From contig JAEUVE010000010.1 in NCBI GenBank assembly GCA_016786865.1, positions 62,001-126,000 of the forward strand: DNA of 64,000 nt, read 5' to 3'. The notes under the pieces are model-generated. The model searched no databases. It was not told the origin of the DNA and worked only from the letters and a program-made list of their open reading frames with translations. The position numbers and the translations under genes are program-made. This stretch comes from Sediminibacterium sp. (GTDB taxonomy: Bacteria; Bacteroidota; Bacteroidia; Chitinophagales; Chitinophagaceae). Below, one piece after another: positions 1 through 7,412 of the stretch (position 1 is the stretch's first letter; every line of letters starts with the position of its first letter).

Positions 1-1
1 G

Positions 2-496
2 GAAAACGTGCGGATCATGATTGCACAGCTGGCAGATACATTCCGGTATTCGCTTCGGGCCAGCAAACTGAATCTGGTAAAACTGGAAGAAGAAATCCGT
101 TTCTTAGAAACCTATCTTTCCCTTGAAAAAGAAAGATTGGGCAGTCGGCTTAGCTACCGGATTAACTGCCCCAAAGAACTCCAACTGATCAGCATCCCTC
201 CTATGCTGATACAGCCACTGATCGAAAATGCATTGATTCATGGTATTGCCCCGGCAGCCAAAGGAGGAAGCATAACGCTCAACATCAGTCGCTTCGGGAA
301 TCATTTACAATTCACCGTTGCAGATACCGGATTGGGTTACTCAGGTGAGCTGGATGAAATATTGAAGCAGGATGGAATTGGATTGAATAATATCCGGGAA
401 CGCCTGATGCTCTTATATGGTGAGGAACTGAAGGTGACCAAAAATGACCCCACAGGACTTGTTTTTTCATTCATCATCCCCGTACAAAATGCCTGA
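2..496 (+). CDS. LytS-type sensor histidine kinase, C-terminal part
   Basis: This is the 3' end of a sensor kinase whose start lies left of the window; the reading frame is open to the edge. What remains is the end of the His_kinase region (ADTFRYSLR, the helix after the missing phospho-acceptor His) and a complete GHKL ATPase domain. That domain shows an N box (PLIENALIHG), a G1 box (DTGLGYS) and the GIGLNNIRERL G2 segment. Kinases of this type are usually inner-membrane proteins that phosphorylate a LytTR regulator. The next gene is exactly such a regulator and starts within or just after the last codons, so the two form one unit. The sensor input domain cannot be seen. Confidence 0.9.
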   Translation, partial: ENVRIMIAQLADTFRYSLRASKLNLVKLEEEIRFLETYLSLEKERLGSRLSYRINCPKELQLISIPPMLIQPLIENALIHGIAPAAKGGSITLNISRFGNHLQFTVADTGLGYSGELDEILKQDGIGLNNIRERLMLLYGEELKVTKNDPTGLVFSFIIPVQNA

Positions 497-1229
497 TATG
501 ATCACCGTACTGATAATTGATGATGAACGGGGAGCCAGGTCTCTGATCAGGGAATATTTATCCGGATTCCCGGAAATGTCTGTTCTGGGAGAAGCCTGTG
601 ATGGTGCGGAAGCAGAACAGATGATCCATGCGCTGAAACCCGATCTGATTTTTCTCGACATCCAGATGCCCGTATACAATGGATTTGAACTGGTGAAACG
701 GCTCACCTTTTTCCCGAAAATTATTTTCACAACGGCTTTTGACGAATTTGCCTTACGGGCTTTTGAAGCCAATGCCATTGATTATCTTCTTAAACCCTAT
801 ACAAGGGAACGATTCAGTAAGGCCGTAAGTAAAGTGTTGAACAGAACCGACAGCTCAAAACCCCTGCAGGATTTACTGGAAAACCTGATTATCAAAACGG
901 ATACACCTGTTAACTATATGCTGCTCGAAAAAGGGAAAGTGCTTGTTAATGTGGCTGTAGATCAGATCATGTACCTCGAAGCAGAAAAGGAATACACACG
1001 AATTGTTACTGCCGACAGCAGTTACCTCAGCAATCTGGGCATTACGCTGCTCGAGAAAAAACTAGACCCCACCAGGTTCATCCGCATTCATCGGTCTCAT
1101 ATTGTGCATATTGCTTTTATAAAAGAAGTACGAAAAGAGCCCAACAATTATCAGGTCATCCTTACAAATGGGAGCCTGCTGAATATTGGCAGAAGTTACC
1201 TGGATCAGTTTAAAAAACTGATTTTATAA
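489..1229 (+). CDS. LytTR family response regulator
   Basis: This is a two-domain response regulator of about 246 residues. The N-terminal receiver domain has the acidic pair (IIDDE, residues 10-13), the phospho-acceptor Asp in FLDIQMP (about D57), the conserved Thr in FTTAF and the switch Lys in LLKPY. The C-terminal LytTR DNA-binding domain covers roughly residues 140-245 (MYLEAEKEY, then FIRIHRSHIV). The ATG at 489 overlaps the kinase stop by 8 nt; a second ATG at 498 gives the tighter start MITVLIIDD and is equally possible. The frame is open further upstream, but that part overlaps the kinase and is not receiver-like. Its likely target is the barrel gene downstream, where a tandem repeat precedes the promoter. 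Confidence 0.93.
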   Translation: MPDMITVLIIDDERGARSLIREYLSGFPEMSVLGEACDGAEAEQMIHALKPDLIFLDIQMPVYNGFELVKRLTFFPKIIFTTAFDEFALRAFEANAIDYLLKPYTRERFSKAVSKVLNRTDSSKPLQDLLENLIIKTDTPVNYMLLEKGKVLVNVAVDQIMYLEAEKEYTRIVTADSSYLSNLGITLLEKKLDPTRFIRIHRSHIVHIAFIKEVRKEPNNYQVILTNGSLLNIGRSYLDQFKKLIL

Positions 1230-1235
1230 TCCATT

Positions 1236-1275
1236 TACGGTTGTTCGTAGGAAGATACGGTTGTCTGTAGGATAT
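1236..1275 (+). promoter_or_regulatory. tandem 20-bp direct repeat, probable LytTR operator
   Basis: Two head-to-tail 20-bp units start at 1236 and 1256. Both begin TACGGTTGT and both contain GTAGGA, so the period is two helical turns. LytTR regulators are known to bind pairs of short direct repeats about 20-21 bp apart. The site lies just after the LytTR gene and about 27 bp upstream of a TAnnTTTG element, where an activator site would be expected. Binding by this regulator is inferred. Confidence 0.6.
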
Positions 1276-1290
1276 ACCAACTGCAGGCTG

Positions 1291-1315
1291 TTCCGGCAGG
1301 CTATGTTTGCCGGAA
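1291..1315 (+). promoter_or_regulatory. -7 promoter element inside an inverted repeat
   Basis: TATGTTTG at 1302-1309 fits the Bacteroidota TAnnTTTG element. It sits between and partly within the arms of a perfect 8-bp inverted repeat (TTCCGGCA at 1291-1298, TGCCGGAA at 1308-1315). No TTTG is seen at the -33 spacing, which suits a promoter that needs an activator. The predicted transcript would start only a few bases before the ATG at 1320. Confidence 0.4.
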
Positions 1316-1319
1316 AAAA

Positions 1320-3737
1320 ATGCGATTCCTCCTTTTGGGTATTACCCTCTGCAGTTTTATTCCCGGTCTAGGACAGTCTAATGTTGCACAACCCTGCCTT
1401 ATCAGAGGAGTTGTATATGCAGACAACAAGCCGGTAGAACATGCAACCATCACAGTTTTGAGTTTACCAGATAGCCTGCCACTGCAAATGCAGGCATCTG
1501 CCAATAACGGCAGCTTCCATTTCAGCAACCAGTGCAAGGGAAAATTGTTGCGCATCAGCGCAACCGGCTATGCGAACCAGTTGCTACCAGCTCCTGCAGA
1601 TACCAGTGTTATGATAATCAACCTGGTTCCTGTAATCAACGACCTTACTGCTGTTACGGTAAATGCAGAAAGAAGAAGTGTACAGTCTTACCCCGACAGA
1701 ACAGTAGTGCGCGTAGACAATACCCCTTCGTATGCAGCATCCAATGCAATGGACATTCTGGAAAGGTCACCGGGGATTTCGGTTGACAGAGATGGCCAGA
1801 TCAGCATGCAGGGCAAGCAGGGAACCCTGCTGTTGATTGATGGAAAAAAAGTGTATGTAACTGCCCAGGAAGCCGCCAACCTGCTCCGTTCCATCAGCGC
1901 ACAACAGATCGACCATATAGAACTGGTTCCACAACCCTCTGCAAAATATGATGCATCTGGCACCGCAGGTCTGATACATATTCATACCAGATCAGGCCGA
2001 AGTACAGGCTGGAGTGGTAACAGCAGCCTCGTATTATCGGCAGGCAAATATGGGCGCGCCAGCATGAACAGCAATTTATTTTACCAGCAGCAAAAGCTTG
2101 CTGCAGCGATCTCTTATGCTACCGGTTATACACGCAATTTTTACGAAATCTTTATCAACAGGCAATACAGAGCAGCCGATAACAACATCACAACTCAATA
2201 CAACCAGCTTACAACCAATCCGGTTACCCAGGTACCCCACACCATCCGGGCAAATATGGATTACCGGATAAGCCCGGTAAAAACCATTTCATTACAGGCA
2301 GCTGCATTTATGAGTGAACTTACCGATGGGGGAAAAACAAGTACACAGATAGCGGATCTGTGGAAGGGAAAAACAGTGGGATCAACAGACTTCGGCAACC
2401 GGATTTTAAGGGCAAATTATTCCGGAGGCATCAGCTACCGGCAACAACTCGCCAACAAAGGCGACGAGTTTAGTATGGATGCGGATTACAGTTATTTCAA
2501 CCGGTCTAACACACAGACCAATCACAACTATTTATTTGATTCAGTAAATACGCCGGTAGGAACACCATACCTGCTAAGAGGAGATAATCCATCGCGCATC
2601 GATGTATATTCTGCCAAATTTGATCTGGTAAAAACCAACGCGCAGCAGTACAGATGGGAAACAGGAGCTAAGATGAGTTATGTAAGCACCACCAACCGTT
2701 CTGATTATGAAAACTATGCAGGAGGCAACTGGGTAAAAGATGCCCGTTCCAATCATTTCAATTACACCGAAAAAATCATGGCAGCCTATCTTTCTGTAAA
2801 AAAAGAATTCGGCAACTGGAACATTACGGCAGGAGCAAGACTGGAACATACCATGGCAGATGGCGTACAATTACAGAACAACCAAAGCTTCAGCAAACGA
2901 TACACCAACCTGTTTCCCTCTTTGAGTGTAACAAAAAAACTGGAGAACAATCAAACCCTTCTGTTTTCTTACAGCCGCAGGATCGACAGGCCCAATTACC
3001 AGGACCTGAATCCATTTCAGTTTATTCTGAACCAGTTTACTTTTCAGCAGGGTAATCCATTGTTATCGCCACAATTTACACAGGCAGTTGAAGCAGGCTG
3101 GTCTAAAAGGAATATCACCGCTAAATACTATTTCAGCCGGATCACAGACCTCATCAGCGATAATATATACCAGGACACGGTATTAAAACTAAGTTTTCAG
3201 CAAAAAGATAATTTGGCGGTAAAATTGATCCATGGCGTTAGTATGAACCTGAGTACCCGCATCTGGAACAAGCTGTCCTTGTCTTTTTATACCAATGTTT
3301 TTTACAATCGATTACAGGGAAAGATTGACCAGGAAACATTCCAGGTAGAAGCCATAGGAGGTTCAGCCAATGTTACCGCGCAGATTCAGTTACCCAAAAG
3401 CTGGAGTTTAGATCTAGCAACTACATATCAGCACAGAAACTATCTCTCGGCCCTCCTCTATGATAAGGGTTCGGCCAATATGACCATTGGCGTAGGAAAA
3501 CAACTGTTTTCCAATAAATGGAATCTTCGACTTATTGTAAGGGATCCTTTTCGATGGCAAAGAGTTTACTACAGCAGCTATTACAAGGGAGTTGATTTTT
3601 CGCTCAAACAGCTAACCGATAGCCGGCAGATCAGCTTCAGTATCTCTTACCGATTTGGAAAAGAAGCCAATCGATCTGCTACCAGAAAAAGCAGCGCTGC
3701 AGAAGAGCAGGTAAGAGCAGGAGCGGCTGGTTCCTAA
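1320..3737 (+). CDS. outer-membrane beta-barrel receptor with carboxypeptidase-regulatory-like domain
   Basis: This 805-residue protein begins with a signal peptide (MRFLLLGITLCSFIPGLGQ). A carboxypeptidase-D-regulatory-like fold follows at about 25-110 (IRGVVYADNKPVEHATITV), then a TonB-plug-like segment at about 130-220 (AMDILERSPGISVDRDG, ending in an AGLIHIHTR-type strand), then a long Tyr/Asn-rich barrel of the OMP_b-brl_3 type to the C-terminus (FSYSRRIDRPNYQDLNPF at about 540). The family sits in the outer membrane and resembles TonB-dependent receptors, but ligands are mostly unknown. The position directly behind a LytS/LytTR pair and its probable operator suggests control by that pair. 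The ATG follows an A-rich stretch, and no upstream start gives a signal peptide. Confidence 0.88.
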   Translation: MRFLLLGITLCSFIPGLGQSNVAQPCLIRGVVYADNKPVEHATITVLSLPDSLPLQMQASANNGSFHFSNQCKGKLLRISATGYANQLLPAPADTSVMIINLVPVINDLTAVTVNAERRSVQSYPDRTVVRVDNTPSYAASNAMDILERSPGISVDRDGQISMQGKQGTLLLIDGKKVYVTAQEAANLLRSISAQQIDHIELVPQPSAKYDASGTAGLIHIHTRSGRSTGWSGNSSLVLSAGKYGRASMNSNLFYQQQKLAAAISYATGYTRNFYEIFINRQYRAADNNITTQYNQLTTNPVTQVPHTIRANMDYRISPVKTISLQAAAFMSELTDGGKTSTQIADLWKGKTVGSTDFGNRILRANYSGGISYRQQLANKGDEFSMDADYSYFNRSNTQTNHNYLFDSVNTPVGTPYLLRGDNPSRIDVYSAKFDLVKTNAQQYRWETGAKMSYVSTTNRSDYENYAGGNWVKDARSNHFNYTEKIMAAYLSVKKEFGNWNITAGARLEHTMADGVQLQNNQSFSKRYTNLFPSLSVTKKLENNQTLLFSYSRRIDRPNYQDLNPFQFILNQFTFQQGNPLLSPQFTQAVEAGWSKRNITAKYYFSRITDLISDNIYQDTVLKLSFQQKDNLAVKLIHGVSMNLSTRIWNKLSLSFYTNVFYNRLQGKIDQETFQVEAIGGSANVTAQIQLPKSWSLDLATTYQHRNYLSALLYDKGSANMTIGVGKQLFSNKWNLRLIVRDPFRWQRVYYSSYYKGVDFSLKQLTDSRQISFSISYRFGKEANRSATRKSSAAEEQVRAGAAGS

Positions 3738-3778
3738 AGTTGAGCCATACGTGTAACGCGGAGGAAAATAGCTTCAGT

Positions 3779-3796
3779 ATACCTAAATATAGGTAT
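3779..3796. promoter_or_regulatory. inverted repeat upstream of the caspase operon
   Basis: ATACCTA (3779-3785) and TAGGTAT (3790-3796) form a perfect 7-bp inverted repeat with a 4-nt spacer. It lies in the only sizeable gap (110 bp) between the barrel gene and the caspase operon. It has no T tract, so it looks more like an operator than a terminator. A TAAATTCG sequence further down is one mismatch from a -7 element. Confidence 0.35.
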
Positions 3797-3847
3797 CAGC
3801 AAACTGTTGGAAACACATAAATTCGTATTTCCGACAAACTGCTAAAT

Positions 3848-5941
3848 ATGAAACCACTGAAGCAGCTTAGTGCCCTGCTATTTGTACTTTTTGTGATCAC
3901 CACACCTGCTGAGGCCCAATTCAGCAAATGGGAAAAGCTGGAGAACCAGGGAGATAGAAAATGGAAAAACGGCGACCTGGTAGAGGGTGAAAAACTGATC
4001 CGGGAAGCCTATAAAGAAAACCCCACAGCCAATATACTTTGGCGGCTGGCGCTGAAAAAATTAGACCTGGGAGACATCAAAGGGTACAACAGTGTCTGGA
4101 ATGAAATAGTTGACCCCATAAGAAAGATTGTTGCCCGCAACGATAACGAGCAAAACAGAAACGCCTTACGATCCTGGCTGGGGCTTCAGGCAGACAATAA
4201 TTTCAAAAAAGGAGACCCCTATCTTGCAATGAACCTGGGTATAGAAATGATCTGGTGTCTGGGAGATAAAATAAGCGGAGAAAAAGAGAAGGTTCCATTT
4301 CAGTATGCCTATTACAATACTTGCGAAACTGCTTATATACTTGGCCAGAAAAATGTGCTGGATTCTATGTATAAAATGTCGTTGCGCATTACGAATGGTG
4401 AATATGGCGTTTTGATGTCGAAGTACTTTCTGCACATGCACAACAAGCAGTATGATTCCGCTATTAACCTGATGCTGAAGACAGAAGAAGAAGGCGGAGG
4501 ATTTATGTACTCTAAACTGGTTGCGCGAACACTGTTGGCAATGGCATATGCGCAAACCGGAGAAAATGAAAAGTCGCTGGAATACGCAGAAAAGGCCAAG
4601 AAAAATATTTTTGTGGGAGATGGCGCATTCCAGGAAGTGTATGCGCGCGTTGCCATCAACCAGAAAAAATATGCCGAAGCCATTGGGTACATCAACACAG
4701 CCATCAAGGGTCGCACCTGGCAGTTTACCAGGGTAGAACCCATCGGAAAATACAAGTTGTATTATCTACGCGGTATTGCGCAGCAGGGAATGGGAGATCT
4801 TTTGAAAGCAAAAAAAGACTATGAATCTGCGCTGGTATACAACGAAACCTACGAGCCGGCAGTTAATGCACTGGCAGCGCTGGAAGGAAAAATGATCACC
4901 GGCAGAACAACCGATAAAACACCGCCCAAAATCAGTATTCTGGAACCTGCAGTAACCCGTGGACTGAAGGTAAGCACTACTGCAAAAGATGTACTGGTAA
5001 AAGGACTTGCAGAAGATGCATCCGGATTAAAATCGGTACAGATCAACGGTGCGGATGTATACAGCACGGAAAAGGGAGATTTCTGGGGTGCCGTACCCTT
5101 AAAAGAAGGAGCAAATAAACTCACCATCATGGCCACCGATCTGGCTGGTAACAGCGTGGAAGAGGTATTTGAAGTAGAAAGACAACAGGCCATACAGGCA
5201 AAAGAAGAAGATATTGTTCCGGCAAAACAAAAAGAGGGCAGGAATTTTGCCCTGTTGATCGCCAGTCAGAATTATACAGACCCGGCTATCCCTTCTCTGG
5301 AAAATCCGATTGCGGATGCCATAAAGCTGAAGATGGCATTGAAAAGTAACTACAATTTCATCGACGAAAACATTTTTACGGTTTTTAATCCAGACAAAGC
5401 AGATCTCCGAAAAAAATTATTGCAGGTATCGGAAGGCCTGGATCCGGAAGACAACCTGATCATCTTCTATGCAGGACATGGAATATGGGTAGACAAAGAG
5501 AAAAAGGGCTATTGGCTACTTACAGATGCACAAAGAAACGACATCAATACCTGGATACCCAACAAGGAAGTGTTAGACATGATTGCAAAAATCCCTTCCA
5601 GGCACACATTGCTGATCACGGACGCCTGCTTCTCCGGATCTGTTTTCAAAACCCGGGGATTGAGTGCAGACGCGCCCGCAGCGCTTAGAGAGATGTCGGA
5701 GAAAATCAGTCGGGTGGCCATTACTTCAGGAAACGATTCTGAGGTACCTGATGAATCCGTATTCATGAAGTACCTGATCAGGGCACTGACCAACAATCAA
5801 CAAAAATACCTCACTGCTCAAAAGATGTTCATTAACCATATTATAGAAGCAGTGATGAATGAAACCAAAACAGAGCCGAGATATGGAACACTTGAGCTGG
5901 CCGGACATGTGGGTGGCGATTTCATTTTTACGAAAAAATAG
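3848..5941 (+). CDS. exported TPR / Ig-like / caspase-fold protease (copy 1)
   Basis: The protein has 697 residues. A signal peptide (about 1-24, ending AEAQ) predicts export to the periplasm or beyond. Residues about 30-350 are helical TPR-like repeats (for example NQKKYAEAIGYINTAI, then GDLLKAKKDYESALVY). An Ig-like strand domain of the type preceding bacterial caspases follows at about 355-445 (TPPKISILEP, then ATDLAGNSVEEVF). The peptidase C14 domain covers about 465-690 and keeps the dyad: His544 in YAGHG and Cys594 in DACFSG. Caspase-fold enzymes cleave proteins after Arg, Lys or Asp; the substrate here is unknown. It is the first gene of a five-gene operon, 24 bp before the papain-like protease gene, and has a paralogue two genes on. 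Confidence 0.9.
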   Translation: MKPLKQLSALLFVLFVITTPAEAQFSKWEKLENQGDRKWKNGDLVEGEKLIREAYKENPTANILWRLALKKLDLGDIKGYNSVWNEIVDPIRKIVARNDNEQNRNALRSWLGLQADNNFKKGDPYLAMNLGIEMIWCLGDKISGEKEKVPFQYAYYNTCETAYILGQKNVLDSMYKMSLRITNGEYGVLMSKYFLHMHNKQYDSAINLMLKTEEEGGGFMYSKLVARTLLAMAYAQTGENEKSLEYAEKAKKNIFVGDGAFQEVYARVAINQKKYAEAIGYINTAIKGRTWQFTRVEPIGKYKLYYLRGIAQQGMGDLLKAKKDYESALVYNETYEPAVNALAALEGKMITGRTTDKTPPKISILEPAVTRGLKVSTTAKDVLVKGLAEDASGLKSVQINGADVYSTEKGDFWGAVPLKEGANKLTIMATDLAGNSVEEVFEVERQQAIQAKEEDIVPAKQKEGRNFALLIASQNYTDPAIPSLENPIADAIKLKMALKSNYNFIDENIFTVFNPDKADLRKKLLQVSEGLDPEDNLIIFYAGHGIWVDKEKKGYWLLTDAQRNDINTWIPNKEVLDMIAKIPSRHTLLITDACFSGSVFKTRGLSADAPAALREMSEKISRVAITSGNDSEVPDESVFMKYLIRALTNNQQKYLTAQKMFINHIIEAVMNETKTEPRYGTLELAGHVGGDFIFTKK

Positions 5942-5965
5942 TTTTCATACCAAAGTGTAACTGAA

Positions 5966-7411
5966 ATGAGAAAATACCACGGCTTCTTATTGTTCTGCCT
6001 GTTGCTGAGCGGGCTTCCGCTCGCTGGCCAGCAATTGTACCCAAAAGGGATGGAATTTGATGATGCGGCATACACTTCCATCAAAAGAAAAGCCAAACTC
6101 ACCCGGAGTCTGGATGCAGTGCCTGCGGTGTTTTCATTAAAACAATATGCCCCAATACCAAAATCGCAGGGCCCATACGGCACCTGCGCAGCATGGGCAA
6201 GCGCTTATTGCGGAAGAACTATGGTAGAAGCCATCAAAAACAACTGGACGAATCAACAACAAATAACAGAGCGGGCTTTTTCTCCTGCCTTTCTGTTTCG
6301 GCTGATCAAACCGGAAGATTCAACCTGCAGAGGCGGTGCCACGCTCCACCATGCATTCGAAACCATGCAAAGCAAAGGAAGCATTGCTTATGCGTCAGTT
6401 GCCGTGAATTGCACACCAGCTGTTATGCCATCACAGTTGGAAACGGCATCCCAATCGCGGATTAAAGACTTCATGCGCATCTTCGACAATGATGCAGCAA
6501 CAGAAATAAAAATACAGGCGGTTAAGAAATCGATCTCCGAAAAAAAACCCGTTGTATTTGGCATGATCTGCCCAAATTCATTTTTCAGCGCAAAAGATGT
6601 GTGGAATCCATCCCCATCGGAGGAGCCAGATAAAATACTTGGCGGCCATGCCATGTGTGTGGTAGGATACGACGACAGCAAGGAAGGCGGCGCTTTTGAA
6701 GTACAGAACAGCTGGGGCCGGAACTGGGGAAATGAGGGATATACCTGGATCCGCTACAAGGATTTTGCCCGCTTTACCCGCTATGCTTATGAATTCATTG
6801 ACCTGCCGGAACCCAAACCTGAAACACCCGACCTTTCCGGTTCCATCAAACTGATGCTGGCCAACGGAAACAATATGCCGGTAGATTTACTCATGTCTAC
6901 AAGAGGACTCAGTGTAGTTCCGGCCAAAACCATTGCAGCCCCGTTGACCATATACAAAACAGCTCAGGCCTATAGCTCCGGAACAAGATTTCGGATTTAT
7001 ATTTCCAACAACGAACCAGCCTATGTTTACGCTATCAGCACAGATCTGAGTAAGGAAATTACAAAAATATTCCCCTACAACGACAGCATCAGCGCTGCCC
7101 TCACCAATAATAAAAATGATGTAGCCATTCCGGATGAAGATCATTACATAGAATTCGACAACCAACCCGGAAAGGATTTCCTCTGTGTGCTGTATTCGAG
7201 AATCCCATTAAATATCAACAGCATCATTCAAAAAGTTGGCTTGGAAACGGAGGGCAGTTTTAATGAAAAAATATTCAGGGTAATCGGCAATGATCTGGTA
7301 GAGCCCAAAAACATACAATTTTCAAAAAACAATATCTCTTTTAGCGGCTTCAGTCGTGGTAAATCGGTTATTGCCATGATGGTAGAACTGGAACATCAAT
7401 CATTAAAATGA
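5966..7411 (+). CDS. exported papain-like C1 protease with DUF4384-like C-terminal domain
   Basis: This 481-residue protein starts with a signal peptide (to about residue 20, LPLAGQQ). The C1 papain fold covers about 45-280 and has the full catalytic set: the oxyanion Gln and Cys74 in SQGPYGTCAAW, His228 in GGHAMCVVGYD and Asn248 in VQNSWG. The region from about 290 to 430 (GTRFRIYISNNEPAYVYAIS, then IFPYNDS, then VAIPD, then LCVLYSRIPL) matches the pattern of DUF4384, a domain often found with caspases and other signalling proteins. No classical propeptide is evident between signal and protease. The gene lies between two caspase genes, 1 nt before the second, so all three are probably made together. 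Confidence 0.88.
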   Translation: MRKYHGFLLFCLLLSGLPLAGQQLYPKGMEFDDAAYTSIKRKAKLTRSLDAVPAVFSLKQYAPIPKSQGPYGTCAAWASAYCGRTMVEAIKNNWTNQQQITERAFSPAFLFRLIKPEDSTCRGGATLHHAFETMQSKGSIAYASVAVNCTPAVMPSQLETASQSRIKDFMRIFDNDAATEIKIQAVKKSISEKKPVVFGMICPNSFFSAKDVWNPSPSEEPDKILGGHAMCVVGYDDSKEGGAFEVQNSWGRNWGNEGYTWIRYKDFARFTRYAYEFIDLPEPKPETPDLSGSIKLMLANGNNMPVDLLMSTRGLSVVPAKTIAAPLTIYKTAQAYSSGTRFRIYISNNEPAYVYAISTDLSKEITKIFPYNDSISAALTNNKNDVAIPDEDHYIEFDNQPGKDFLCVLYSRIPLNINSIIQKVGLETEGSFNEKIFRVIGNDLVEPKNIQFSKNNISFSGFSRGKSVIAMMVELEHQSLK

Positions 7412-7412
7412 A

